From Persicaria tinctoria (Eukaryota > Streptophyta > Magnoliopsida > Caryophyllales > Polygonaceae): a DNA stretch of 64,000 nt. A program made the position numbers and the translations under genes. Shown piece after piece: positions 1 to 12,500 of this stretch. The DNA lies in contig JBANSL010000001.1 of NCBI GenBank assembly GCA_037127255.1, forward strand, positions 38,927,001-38,991,000, written 5' to 3'. Under the pieces are notes generated by a model. That model made no database searches. It saw only the letters and a list, made by a program, of their open reading frames with translations, and was not told where the DNA came from. Within the stretch, counting starts at the first letter, position 1. Each line of letters opens with the position of its first letter.

Positions 1-2
1 TC

Positions 3-944
3 ACCTGCGGGGAACCCAAGGTCAGAAATATGACCCTGGAGGAGCTGGAAAAGAGGGACATGGAGGCCCAGGTGGAGGAGATCATGGCAATCCTCAAGGA
101 GAACAAAGGAACTAAGTATGGGGTCGAGATCGACCAGACCTTAGTCGATCTCGACCAGACCAAGGTGACTCCACCGAAGCCGATCAGCAAACCAGAGGAA
201 CAGCCCTACTCGACCTCGAGTAGTCTCGTCGAGGTCGACCAAAACTCGGAGCCACCAGACCTGTCTTCCTCGACGCTGCTAACTCCAGGACCAAAGCTCT
301 TGTCGATCTCGAGGAAGCTACTCGATGTCGACCAGCACTCGGAGAGCACCGCCCCTGCTTCCTCGACGCCGCAGCAACCAGGAGAGAAACCCTCGTCGAT
401 CTCGACAAGTCTTGTTGAGGTCGACCACCAATCGGCGCCACCAGACCCTGTTTTCTTGAGGAGCAAGCCACCAGAGCCAGAGTCTTCATCGAGGTCGACC
501 AGTCTTGTCGATGTCGACAAGCCCCCTTCCTCGACTTTTTCCTCCTCGATGAAGCCACCACCACCAGAACCTGCAACCTCGTCGATCTCGAGGAGCCCTA
601 GTCGAGATCGACCAAATACAGTAGTGCCCGATTCCGCGAAGGTAAGTCAAGGTATGGATCTTTCTTCTCCTATTTCCATCAAAGATTTATCTATACATGG
701 GAGAGGTCTGCCTTGGTATGTGCGATTGTGCAGGATTTCCAATGATGACCCTAAGGAGTATGAAGTTGGAGACAAGCTCTATGTCTCTAAATCAAAGGAT
801 CATTGGTTTCCTAACAAATTCAACAAGAAGCGGATGGGACCATTCGTGGTGAACAAGATCCATTCTGGAGGATTACAGCTGATGGACAAGAATGGAGTCT
901 TATTTGAGGCCCAGGCTACATGGGCTCTGCAGATGCCACCTTGA
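3..944 (+). CDS. Retroelement gag-protease-IN-tail fusion protein, C-terminal part (partial)
   Basis: The frame is open from base 3, so the ORF enters from outside the window. It corresponds to about the last 340 residues of the 1160-residue protein of copy B. It begins with the acidic helix ending in EEIMAIL and continues into a Ser/Pro/Thr-rich repeat domain with five LVE/DVD-type words spaced about 26-31 residues apart. It ends in a basic module (EVGDKLYVSKSKDHWFPNKF...KRMGPFVVNKI) that resembles the C-terminal tail of plant Athila integrases. Compared with copies B and C it lacks about 25 codons just before the repeat domain, without losing the frame. No stop or frameshift is visible in the part present. 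Its likely role is virus-like-particle assembly for a non-autonomous retrotransposon; that is inferred from copy B. Confidence 0.8.
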   Translation, partial: TCGEPKVRNMTLEELEKRDMEAQVEEIMAILKENKGTKYGVEIDQTLVDLDQTKVTPPKPISKPEEQPYSTSSSLVEVDQNSEPPDLSSSTLLTPGPKLLSISRKLLDVDQHSESTAPASSTPQQPGEKPSSISTSLVEVDHQSAPPDPVFLRSKPPEPESSSRSTSLVDVDKPPSSTFSSSMKPPPPEPATSSISRSPSRDRPNTVVPDSAKVSQGMDLSSPISIKDLSIHGRGLPWYVRLCRISNDDPKEYEVGDKLYVSKSKDHWFPNKFNKKRMGPFVVNKIHSGGLQLMDKNGVLFEAQATWALQMPP

Positions 945-1206
945 GCATTAATGGAAGTCGGCCTAGCGACTATAAAATCTAGAGCATGTACATAGACTTT
1001 TTTAGGACTTTTAAGACTTTGTTTTTTGGTTTTGAACATTATTTTTGGTTTTGGTTGTTTCTATTTTTGGGTATATGTCTTTTACTTTTCAGGTCATGGA
1101 TAGAACCAAGCTACATGAATGCTCGGACTAGGAGGTGTTCGAAATTATGCGGCTCTGCACATCTGTCTTGTGAGTTTCTTTCTTTACCCTTTACATTGTT
1201 TTATAT

Positions 1207-1250
1207 ACAGTGAGGACACTGTAATGTTTAAGTATGGGGTGGGGGAAGGG
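1207..1250 (+). promoter_or_regulatory. Internal polypurine-tract-like motif with hairpin
   Basis: A perfect inverted repeat (acagtg, 4-base spacer, cactgt) at 1207-1222 is followed by a G/A-rich tract starting aagtatggggtgggg. It shares 'gaggac' and 'ttaagtatggggtg' with the terminal polypurine tract at 2413-2432. The same motif lies about 270-290 bases after the stop codon in copies B and C. Confidence 0.55.
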
Positions 1251-2412
1251 CTTACATTATGCATATTTTCCATACTTGACATTATGGGTGCATTATTTCT
1301 TGGAATTGCTACATGGCTATTTTGGAATGCATTATTTATTTATGTGCTTATATGCATGATTTCCAAAAAGTTTTGAAAAATGACCCCCATTGAAAATTTT
1401 GAATAATGTCATGGAAGTTATATTGGACTCGACGATGCAAAATTGGATTCATTAGAGATATAGCATGAAATTGCCTAGTAAAGGGAAGTCACAATGAAGT
1501 GCATTATTTTTAATGAAAACCATGAAAGGAGGTAAAATTTGAAATTGCTTTTGACATGTTGCATGATAAGATGATGGAGGACCTTATATTTCCATATAAT
1601 GCTCATATGTTTATTCCTAGCCTTACCTATGCTTACGCATCACAAAAGCCATAATATGCCTTATTTCATATATTGCTCCACATGATCTAAATATTTCCAT
1701 TCTTTACCCTATCCGGGGATTATGTTGAGAATGATGTTACATTATGGAGATGTTATATGGTGTTTGTGTTGTGATTATCATATATGGAGTTTGGAAGGAA
1801 ATTGTTTGAAATATATGGAAAATTTAATGAGTGAAAGAAAATCCAATCACCTCAGGAGATAAAGGTAGATTGACCCTGCTCTCTGAGATAATAGTTTGGA
1901 GAGATGGGACACATTGTGAGGAGTCCGACGCACTAAGGTGATGGGACACATTCATGACACCCATGTTTGCGACTCGCGAGAAGGCAGTGCTAAGGTCAGA
2001 GAGGTAAAATCATTATTATTGAGAAAAGCAATATGAAAGGTGATGAATTATATGGAAAAGGAATGTGGAATGAAACTCAAGTTTGGAAAGTACTCCATTT
2101 CCCCGGATCATAAAAGCACCACATTGCCAAAAATCGCCCACCTTTTAGCCTTTTACCAATCTACTCCTTCACGAGCTTAAATTAGAGTCTTCTTGATTAT
2201 CAATGCTTTGTCACGAATAAATTGTTTATGCAATACCCTCCTTTTGTGAGTAGATGTTGCTTTTACATATTTGCACATGCATGGATTTGTGACACTAGTA
2301 CCTTTTCGAGGATGGTAATTGATTGCAGGGTTATATAAGAATGAATCTAAGATGTTGAGAGTATTGATTTCTTCCCCTGAATGACAATTAAAAGTATTGC
2401 TTGAGGACAAGC

Positions 2413-2432
2413 AAGCTTAAGTATGGGGTGTT
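2413..2432 (+). promoter_or_regulatory. Terminal polypurine tract of copy A
   Basis: The purine-rich run aagtatggggtg lies directly before the TG that opens the 3' LTR, where plus-strand DNA synthesis is primed in LTR retrotransposons. The same run precedes the 3' LTRs of copies B and C. Confidence 0.75.
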
Positions 2433-4529
2433 TGTTGTAAGCGGAATCTGCCATGTTTTACAGCAACTTTTATATCGATTTTTGTATACATTGCATTCAT
2501 TTGGGCTAGAATAGTACAGAATCTATGTAGTTTATGTTCATTTGCCAAATTATGGAATCTACACCAGTTTCTGTTTAAAATCGCAGAAATCGAGGCTTTT
2601 ACAGCAATTCTACAGAAAGTCGGAAAAGCTCGGAAAACCACTACAGAAGTCCAAGGTCAAAGCAGCAGAACAAGTCTGAGAGTCAACCTTACTCGACATC
2701 GAGTAGGTCTACTCGACCTAGACAAGCATGACCGAACACGGCCTTGTCGAGCAAGCCTGCTCGAGAAGCCAGACAACCCGAGCCTCCGGAGTCTACTCGA
2801 TCTCGACAAACTCTGGTCGAGATCGACGAAGCCCAGCACCATGCCCGGAGTCGACAAGGGGAAGAGCTGCCCGAGAAGCCAAGGACGAGAATCCGAGCCA
2901 GGTCTACTCGACCTCGACGAACCCCTTGTCGAGGTCGACAAGCCAGTCCCAGCCAGACGAGGAGGAGTCATCGACGAGACCATCCGAGCCATCCTCGACG
3001 AATCCTACTCGATCTCGACAAGAGTTAGTCGAGATCGACAAGGCACCCAGATCATGTCCGACCCTGTCGAGGAGATCTACTGGAGAAACCCTAGTCGGCG
3101 AGCAAAGTTACTCGAGGTCGATGAAGCTTACTCGAAGTCGACAAGAGCCCAGTGAACCAAAACGAGCCACATCGAGCAGAGAAGTCAGCCAGGTCGAGTC
3201 GATGAAACCATCGTGGTTGAGGTCGACGAGACCTTGTCGAAGTCGACTAGACCCAGATTCCAGAAGCTGCTCGACGAAGCCTTGTCCGAGTAGAGTTGGA
3301 GTTGCTTGGTCGCAAAGCCGTAAGATTCTATCCGATCTATCAATTTCTATCATGGAAGGAGCAAGATCTATCAACATGAAGACTTACCACATTAGTTTTA
3401 TCTTTTTTCTTATGGATTTAATTCCATTAAAACATTTATTTATCTTTTAAAGCAATTTAGATATAGATAGATATCTTCTTTCCTAGAATAGCTAGGGAAT
3501 GAAGGATATAAATAAGGCCCTAGGGGCTCAGTTTTAAGGGATTCAATCATTCAGAGACAATTAGTTAGTTCCACATAGAGCTTAGGAGTTCTAAGGTTTT
3601 TAGGGTTTTGGCTGACAGCGAAAGTTGATTGCCAGGATTGTAAAAAGCTTTGAATTTAGTTTTTATGCAAGTTAGTTTCTTTCATCAATTCAATGTCTGT
3701 GATTGCGATGAGGCGTGAGTAGTCCACCCACTTCTGGGGCTGGGGTGAGCCCGATGGTGGCCATGTGAGGCAATGCGATAAAGGTCAGATCTTTTGTGCA
3801 ATTCATCTTCTATCCCTATGAGCATGATTCTTTTGCGAGAGTTGAAGGTGATCCTTGTTTGTATTATTGAAGCGAAAGTGATCTTAATGCAACTTGGATT
3901 AATTATGTGAAAAAGGGTTAGTAACAATTAGGGTTTATGCGAGAGCCTCTATATGCCTAGTTGTTAATGACAAAAGTTATTTGATGGAAAGCATGATCTT
4001 TTATGCCTTTATGTGTTGTTTTGCATGGTTATCGTTGTGGTGTTGATACCCTGGCCTTGGAAGTCTTTTAATATATTGAAGTTAATTTCTGTCAAAATCT
4101 GAGTTTTGGTTCGAATTCTGCAATTTAAAGTTTCTGTCTTTACTTTTCTTTGTCGAGATCGAGTACCTCTTGTCGAGGTCGAGTACGCTTTGTTCATCAA
4201 GTTGATTGCCTTTGTTTTTTGTTTTCTGTTTTCGTTACTGTTTGTCGAGATCGACGAGAACCTTTGCTTTTGCTTTGCTTTGTTATTTGCTTTTGTTTTA
4301 GTTGCCCTTGCCGGGTTTATTTGTTTCTTTCTTTTCTGTTTCTGTCTTTCTGCTGCTTTTTCTGTGAGAATCTGACAGCTACCTGAGAATTGCTGACGTG
4401 CTTCCTCGTGGATTCGATCCTGAATTTTCTCTTACTACAACGGGAGGAAGTCTTGTAATTATTTGCTGAGACAGGGGAGTCGTTCTAAACCATATTCTAT
4501 TCTATACTTGACTTACTCCTGCAACAACA
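2433..4529 (+). repeat. 3' LTR of copy A (2097 bp)
   Basis: Begins TGTTGTAAGC and ends ...GCAACAACA, and is collinear with the 5' LTR of copy B (13277-15334). The first 900 bases hold many TCGA-NN-TCGA words. Next come the transcription-start region with a TATA box (3507-3515), the conserved block ending cgatgaggcgtgagtag, a T-rich stretch with more TCGA words (4150-4260), and the conserved tail gctgacgtgcttcctcgtgg. Long apparent ORFs inside it (for example 2728-3450) come from the stop-poor TCGA words and are not genes. Confidence 0.85.
3507..3515 (+). promoter_or_regulatory. LTR TATA box (copy A)
   Basis: TATAAATAA lies just after the conserved tagaatagctaggga block. It occupies the same place in every LTR of this family (14405, 39994, 47257, and 52390-52398 on the minus strand). 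It probably sets the U3/R boundary about 30 bases downstream. Confidence 0.65.
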
Positions 4530-5109
4530 CCATACATGATCCTTGACACAATGTGTTTACCAACCTGATTTCCCGTGGAAGAAACTGACATATGGGAGAA
4601 GAAAGACTCGATAGAACTGTCAAAGGGTTAACATAGTGGAAGGGGCTGTTCCACACAAGCTGGGCTTGACCATATGGAAATAAGGGTACTCCCGTTATCC
4701 CGTTTGCACAGATTATTTAGTACATATTTCATACTCAAGGCATACCAATCATATCCATAACAAGCACTTAGCATAGAATCAGTTAATGACACTCATAAAG
4801 CATATCGGGCTATCCGATGTCGCTCTTCGAGGAGCGACGGACCGGAGGGGCAAAACCTCGCGATCTCTACCTAAGTTGTCACTCCAACCACCATGGTGCA
4901 ATTCCTTTGAGTCTTCCAGACCATCTGTAAAGAATAATCTAATATTTCACCTACCTATCCCCAACTACATCCAATAGGGATGGTCTAACATCTTTCTACC
5001 CACTCGATCCCCTCTTTAGTTGGTTTCCATTTTGTATAATAACCCAAGTTCATATTTAGTCCATTTGAGTTAGGCATATTAAGTTCATTTTGCCCCTTTA
5101 AATCCTTTC
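4530..5109. other. Unassigned repeat-like DNA
   Basis: No ORF of note. A short perfect palindrome, cgctcttcgaggagcg, lies near 4822. The texture is that of an old LTR fragment, but I cannot tie it to a family. Confidence 0.3.
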
Positions 5110-5877
5110 TGGTGGGATGAAATGTCGTGTGTTTCACCTCGCCAAAGATAATGATTCCCAAACTAATAAACTAACTAGTAAACTAGTATAGCGGATAAAT
5201 AAGGAGTCGAACACACACAGAGAATACCTTTCATGTCTACTCAAACTGCTATCAAAGTAATGAAATTGAAGGTAATTGAGATGATTAAAGTAACCAAATA
5301 AAGTAAAAGTAGTAATGGTGATTGATTGATAACAATATGGATGAAGTTGTTTCACGTACAAATTCTCAACACTGGTTTGTTTATTAATCCTTGGCCATCT
5401 TTCTAGCTAGTTATTATAATTATTTGGATTAATCCGACTTGTTTTTGTATGGATTAACACTCTTCGCAGATATGACAATCCCTTACATATATAGGCAAAA
5501 CCCTAACCTTGCAGGATTTAACATACAAATAGCACAAATTCCCAAAGTTCTAGGCAGAATGGTCGCCCAAACTGTCATTACCCTACAAATTCAAGATCAT
5601 CCTCGTGGAATCACTTGCTTGTGGTTGCTACAAAAGGCACAATTACTCTCGCGAGACAATTGAAATCCTAGCACGATGCAATTCTATCAAGGATGCGAAC
5701 TAAAATAGAATCAACAACACAAAATCAACGTAAAGGTAATGAATTAATTGTTGGAATAACATAGAATTCAAGTCTCACAAATCAACCAACCATGTCTTCG
5801 AATTGTAGGCGAAACTAAAGAGATTTAGTGAGTCATACCAAAGTAGAAAACCTTCATTCTTCTCTCCATAGTTGTCT
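5110..5877 (-). repeat. Degenerate LTR-like fragment, probably related to the LTR at 49884-51010
   Basis: Shares scattered blocks with the minus-strand LTR at 49884-51010: gtcgaacacacacagagaa against gtcgaacccacagggagaa, and ttgtaggcgaaact against tcacaggcgaaatt. The same order and minus orientation suggest an old LTR of the same group. Similarity is patchy and the borders are approximate. Confidence 0.4.
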
Positions 5878-6378
5878 CACTAGTACAAAAATGCTCCTTA
5901 TTACCAGATTTTTAATACCGGTTATTAAAAACCGGTTTTAAGTTATTTTCGGTTACCGGTTATGTATTCAAACCGGTATTAACTTAGTTAACACCGGTTA
6001 TTTAAAATCATACTGGTCTTAAGTGAAAAAAGTAAAATTTCTTACCGGTTATTAGAAAAAAAACCGGTATTTAACCTTTGTCCTAGAAATAAAGAAAACA
6101 CTTGTACTAGAGATTTACAACTCATCAATCCATGTTCCTCTTAAATTATAATCTCCACCGTTCATTGTATTACTTGTGACAAATATTAACCATTGATTTC
6201 TTTTCATTTTATCTTTTCATATCCTACTTCCGTTATGTAATGTACTTTCCAAAAGAAAATTTCAGATCTAGTTGTAGGGAAGATGGAGAAATCAGAAGAA
6301 ATTGGGCACAAATCAAAAACTTCCCTCAAATCCTTCTCGTCGATGATCCCTCTCCTCATCCTGTATGAACCTTAACCC
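5878..6378 (+). mobile_element. CACTA transposon left end with ACCGGTTATTAA-type subterminal repeats (truncated)
   Basis: Starts CACTAGTACAAAAATGCTCC, a typical plant CACTA terminus. It is followed by at least six direct and inverted copies of a subterminal word around ACCGGTTATTA within 200 bases. Such subterminal repeats are the transposase-binding sites of En/Spm elements. The element is cut off at 6379 by the LTR there, and no matching right end is visible in the window. Confidence 0.7.
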
Positions 6379-9300
6379 TGTAACGACCCAGAATTATGAT
6401 ATCCGGGTTACGTTTCAAGGGATAAAACCCCTTGTTCGGATCTTGCAATCCAGGTACGGGTCGAGGTTTCAAACTCATTTTAAGATTTGTGGAAAGAGGG
6501 ATTTCAAACCCTAAAAACCTCGAAGGGCCATTGGGTACCCTTAACCTGTCCTGAGACTATGTCGCGAAATCCAATTCAAACGAAAGTAAAGCGGAAGCAA
6601 AGTTAAGATACAAAATATCACGGCAGAGCCGGGTCAAAACCAAAACGTAAGCATAGGGTTACCATTTATACCAAGTTAGAGAATTAGCCATGTTCTTCAA
6701 TTCGCCAAAAGGAAACCCCGTCATATAGACATCGAGCACTCAGAATCTGCAGAAAATACCTTTAAAAAAAAGAATGGGGAAAGGAGTCAGATCGAGCCAC
6801 TCATGCGGGACCGGCAGTCCTCGCTGAGGCCACATAGTATGTGCTATACCTTATAAAGATGCTCTAATGCAGTACGAAAGTCAAACACACTAGCATGCTC
6901 CTAGTTATAATAATGTGCAGAAATACTGTAAAGGGCCCAAGACAATGCCAAATGACATATCCCTCTCCTACCTCCACCCCCTTCCGATAGGGCGGAGACT
7001 GGCCAGCTCGTGAATGCATTCCATCATAATCGGGGGGCACGCATGCCTAACCCGCTCCACAATAAAGCCCGCAGGCATCTCATAATATAAGGAAGTTCAT
7101 GACTCGATTGACTCAGGGTACCCGATGGGGCTGGGCTACCCTATGACCCTAGAAAAGACTCTAGGACTATCACAGATAACTGCCGTTCTGTTTCAAACGC
7201 ATAAAGTAAGCAGATGCTCATTCAATTAGTGCAACCTAAGCAGGATACTACATGGCATTCTTTTATGCATATGCAACACCTAACATAAAATACAACAACA
7301 GGCATGAATGTCCAACTTGAGTAAGCCCCCTAGGGAACTTACCTGAAGATGCAGAACAACAAAATAACGCAAGCAAGGGCCCAAATGCAAGTCCAAAGCA
7401 ATCCAAAAGCAATACACACCTATCATCAAGCCATTTCCATAAGCTACCAGTCCATCATTCATACATACGATCCCAAGCTCTCAACATACTCAAAACCCAC
7501 CGATAGTGAAACCATTTTCCAAAACCTTTCCGATATGATCAACATCAACCAAAATTATTTATTTCCAATCAAACCCATTGATAAAATCGTACCAACCATA
7601 TTTCCAAAATTCCTTCTCAAGACCAACATCATCAAACCAAGACAAAGAATGCCGACATCAATCATTTAAACCTTAAAACCAATCTCTCAAGATCATATTA
7701 TAAAATAATTCCGGCATTCTGGTTTTCCAAACATAATCCTTAAAGAGATATTTCCAAACACTCAAAATTATCCTTTTCAAATAATTTATCATCAATATAC
7801 ATAATTATCATGAGCATCAACCATTTTAGTAATAATCCATTTCAAATATCTCAAAATCACATATTTAATCATCATACAATACTTTTTCCCAAAAATAACA
7901 CCTTTTAAAATAATTTCATAATATAGGACAATTTTATAAATTTATTTTCATAAAATCAGAATTAACATATCAAGAATAATATTACAAATAAGTAATTACT
8001 ATCATTTAATATAACACATAATATAAACAAATGACAAACCCATAATAAAACACCACAACTCAAAGTCTCAAACACCCTTTTTAAAATTTAAGTCCAATAA
8101 TATTATATTTTAAAATCCCACCAAATTTTGAAAGTCATAATTTTATATAATATATAATCCATGTACTTAATAATTTAAAGAGTCAAACCGAAATTTCCCC
8201 AACATAAGTCTTATACCTTAATGTACATTTTCATCTTAATTTCCCAAGATGAGGCCCAAGAAATTAAATAGGCCCAACCCTTTCTCATTTTCGGATCCAG
8301 TAAGAACAACCCCAAATCTGATTTCTTGCATAAAACCGAACCGGTCTATTTAAAATAATAACTGAACCGGTCTAGTTAAAATAAAGGATCAAGGTCAGAC
8401 CGGTTCCCTGTTCATTCTCTCCCCCAATACACTGCTCGGCAATGGAATAGAAAAAGGAAGAGGGGCAGCTCGCCGGAATCGTCTCGATCTCACCCCGCTC
8501 TCTCTCAGGTTCACTCTCAGACAACCCAACCAAGATAAACCAAGGAAAAGAGAGGGAACGAAGCTAACCGGAGGGGGAAAATCAAAGGCTGTCGGAAAGC
8601 TCTCGTCGGAGTCAATGGTGCTCGCCGAAGTCGGAATCAGCGGATTCTGGCCTAGGACGGAAGAAAATCGTTTAAAGGTCGACCTTTATGGGATTTTGAT
8701 TGGAAACAACGAAAGAGGGCCTTACCCGCCTCACACAAGCGAAAAACAGGGAAGAGAGAGGGAGGAGAAGATGCTGCGGCGGCGCGCCGGCTCTCCGGGG
8801 TGAGTGTTGCTACTCGGGGACACTGAGGAAGGTGATGTGACGCTGCTGCTGCGTTGGAGGCTCACTGGTGGCTGCGGCAACAAGGCTCAAGAAGAGCAAA
8901 AGGACCTTGTTTTGGGATTTAATGAAACAGGAAGGAGTTGTCTATAGATAAGGTTTAGGGTTCTTTTTGTGTGGGTTTTGTGAATGTGAAAAGGACAATT
9001 GATTGAGAGAGGTCTATATAGGAGAGCAGGGGCGATTTGTGCAGTTTGTGGGTGTGGGGGATTGTTGAAGAAGAAGACAAGTAGGACAACTGTGAATTTC
9101 AATTGTCAAGGCAAAAAGGGAATCTTCCCCACTACAAATCTGAGAGAGGGAGAGAGCCTAGGAAGAGAGGGGAAAAGAAATAGAATAGAAAATGGTCCCT
9201 AGAAAATAAAAACCAATTCAAAATTACCGGAAAAAAAAATATGAAACCCGCTCTCTCGACCTTCATCCGACTCAAAAGATATAAAGTCTATAACTTCAAA

Positions 9301-9509
9301 TTTAAATCGAATTCTCGACTGAATCAAATAATAAAATTATATAATACTTTTAAATTTTAGCAAGCGAAAGCGAAAATAAATCCGAATGAAAGTCCATTTA
9401 AAATAGTCATATGCTGGAATTCATTTTAAGAGATTTTAAATAACCCGATTTAAACTCATTTTTAATTTCTTTTTCCGAGAATTAGGATTTAAAAATCCGG
9501 GTCTTTACA
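6379..9509 (-). repeat. LTR of a chromovirus-like Ty3/gypsy element, minus orientation (3131 bp)
   Basis: On the plus strand it runs from TGTAACGACCCAGAA to ATCCGGGTCTTTACA, so read on the minus strand it starts TGTAAAGACCCGG and ends GGGTCGTTACA. The next bases (9510-9521, tcatccacctct) are the complement of a purine tract (agaggtggatga), making this the 3' LTR of a minus-strand element. It matches the plus-strand LTR at 22342-25217 and the fragment at 48509-49239. It contains a GC-rich stretch (8440-8880). The chromovirus (Tekay/Del-like) assignment rests on the LTR-end sequence only. Confidence 0.7.
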
Positions 9510-12500
9510 TCATCCACCTCTAAAAACAAGTCTCGTCCCCGAGACTAAAACTAAGACAAAGTAGGGGATGAAGTTTGAAATTGCTGAGTCTAGAGACCAT
9601 GTCCAAGGGCCTTGTAATCACCTCAGTTGCGTCTTCTGAGATTCTCACAACATCCTAGTCACGGTCGTGACATCTCCAATTGGCCTTGACAAGTATGCAA
9701 TAAGCGCCCCTATCACATCCTCACTTCGACTTTTCGGAGGTGCCACAACTCTAAAAGTTCTACAATATCATCACTAGGTCTTAGAAAGCACCCTACAGGC
9801 GCCCTCATAAAATGCTTGTATCCACTTCATGAAGTATCATAGAGTTGCCCGGGTTTGAAAAGTTTCAAGAGGGATTCCGCAATTGAAAATAAAGATTAGC
9901 CTCAAAATCGTTGAAATTCTCGGTATCGTTCATTCTTTTACAATCCAAGTTGGTCCTTTTTGAAAATCGTTCAGAATCTTCAAATCCACGTCTAATCAAG
10001 CAACCTTACACTAAAACAAGTCGAATCAAATCAAGATTTCGTCAAAATCTTCCAACCACCAGATCAATTTCTCACATATCAAACAATCAAATTCAGAAGC
10101 TGGAAGGTGGAATCATCCACCTCTAAGGGCTAATCCCATATTCTCTTCCTAGTTTCCAGAATCAAATCAATCCATCAATCTCCATTCAAGCAAGATTCAT
10201 ACGCCATAACAAATGCATAACAGCTTAAACCAATCAATCTCCAACCAACACATCATACGACAAGTCTCAACCATGTACCCACACAGTGCCACAAGGTCAC
10301 ATCAAGCATCTCCAAATCACACTAAAGGTTATAATGTGCATCTCAACAACATATCAAAATCATAACAACGTCTCAACATCACACCATAAATCATAAAAGG
10401 TATCTCACTATTGCATATCAACACCGCAATCATAGTAGGGTCAGTCACAACAAGGGATCTCATTTAACGCATAAATTCACATAGTCATCCTATCCAATTT
10501 CTATCCAGCATTATCATAACAGATTCATCACATCAAACATTTGTATTTGCAAGGTTAGCCACAGTGGAATTTCATCATAAGTCAATGAAACAAAACTAAT
10601 TATAACCATATCAATACAAACAAGGTCATGCTAGTAAGATTCAACAAAAGGGAAGATCAAGCAGTATATCAACATCAAAATGTCAACATGCTCTCCAAAT
10701 ATCATCTCAACTCGTCACAACACCATATAACGATCATTTAGTCATTAGGCAGACATGCACTATTACCTCATATATATACAAGTCATATTCGTGCTCTAAG
10801 TCATATTTATCATTTAACATACCCACAATCATGCTTAACGATCATATAACATAACATCATGCTTTATCGCCCCATTATATAATATCATGTTTTCACATAG
10901 CAACATGTCATTATCTCATGATTCAGATCACAGATTGTAACATGCTTCTAAATGTATAACAGGGTAGTAATGCATATCATGATAACACTAGTCACTATCA
11001 ATTAGATTTCAGTATTTGCATAAAAACATGGAATATCAGTCTATATCAGGTTCATCATGGTTGCTATATAACATCATGTTAGTTCATTTTAATAAATCAC
11101 ATAATCAAGAAAATCTGCACATCATACCAGTCAAAATAAAACACAATCCCCACTCGCCTATCTCCACTCTCAAGCCAACACTAATCCTCTTCTAGACTCG
11201 CCAACGTCAACTCAGACAAAATTCTCCCAAAACCCCAATTCATCTTGATACTCCAATCTCACCCCTCATTCCATCAAGCACTCTCACACACCATCCACCT
11301 CTAAGAAACCAACTCCTATCTCTAACTTCACACCCAAGAACCCTCTCATACTATATTCTCAATACTCTCAAAAGTCATTCCCCACACTTCATATACTACT
11401 CAAGACATCACAAGCATCATACCCTGTTAACCACATGGATCCCTCTCTCGCGACTCACCTCCTAACACCATCGATCATCCCAACCGCCCAAAATTCTTTC
11501 AGCACTCTCCAACCACGCTACCAAATGACCTCACCCACAGGTTTAAGGAAGAAGCAATCATGAAAATCATCAAACATAAGGTCGACATCATGCAACTAGC
11601 ATTCATAAAAATAACATCATAGGTTCAACAAGTCTCAGTTCACCATCATGCTCAATAACCATCGCAAACATCATATATGAACATAATCAAGTCAAGCTAA
11701 CATGTTGCATTATAACCTTATCAGATACAATTCAGGCTTCTTAGCATATATAGTTCACATTTACAGACAAAGGAATTCAATTCACGCTTAGCAACTTAGA
11801 GTAGCAACACGTCAGGACACCATGGTACACGAGTTCTACAAGTCATCAAATCATATCATCATAGGCAACAGGCAATCAGGCAACAGTCATCATCAAGTCA
11901 ACACATCAAAACGTAAATCTCATCACTAGGGCAGTGCAATATCATCGTCAATAAATTCAAAAGGGTTAGCAATTCGAACGGAGAACACTCCCGCTTCCAA
12001 GTCATATCGTACTTAGTATCCGCAATCCTTGATGTGTGCTCGTTCCGTCGACATCATTGATCCTGAGGTCGTGGGTTATGGGCCCACGCTTCCGCTGCGC
12101 TGCTCTATCGCTATCTAACTTTTTGTTCTCTTTCCCATGCGGTCGCTCGTCCAAGTATCGCAGAGGAGTCTAAGTTAACAGAGATAGGGGAGTGACAAGA
12201 GAAGACAACCCAAATTCCTTTCAGGGACAAACACGGACCACAACTAAAGACGACAACTAGAGATGAAACTCCGACTCGAGAATAGTAACAATGCCCCTAC
12301 GGGAGTCTATTAGGTTATAATCGCGACAAGCAAACACGAATTCACCATGGAACACATCCGTCACATTAATCCACACTAACATGTACCTATCTAAGGGGGA
12401 ACAACATGCGTATTCATTCCAAAAGACACAATCAAGTCCTACACTTATACATGTGAGACGACCTAGCAGTTTATTACTCCATGAAAGCAGATATGCCATG

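Larger units (their letters stand above)
945..2432 (+). other. 3' non-coding internal region of copy A
   Basis: About 1.5 kb between the ORF stop and the 3' LTR. Autonomous Athila elements often carry an extra (env-like) ORF here, but this copy has no convincing ORF. The region is collinear with 18902-20390 and 44606-46081. Conserved landmarks are the internal purine tract near 1230-1250 and the gaggacaagcaagctt block just before the LTR. Confidence 0.75.
1..4529 (+). mobile_element. Athila-type non-autonomous LTR retrotransposon, copy A (3' part)
   Basis: This is the 3' portion of a Ty3/gypsy element whose 5' part lies outside the window. It has the end of the gag-protease fusion ORF, about 1.5 kb of non-coding internal DNA, a polypurine tract and a complete 3' LTR. 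The order and sequence match copy B (13277-20931) and copy C (39179-48286) almost line for line. The five bases after the LTR (4530-4534, ccata) would be the target-site duplication, but the left end cannot be seen. Confidence 0.85.

Noticed and set aside
2728..3450. 240-codon open frame rich in Ser/Arg/Thr in the LTR of copy A
   Set aside because: It is made of TCGA words, which lack stops in several frames on both strands. Similar frames appear in all LTR copies but differ in frame and length, so this is not a gene.
3598..3612. Telomere-like TTTAGGG in the LTRs (ggtttttagggttttgg)
   Set aside because: A single unit, not tandem. It is simply conserved LTR sequence.
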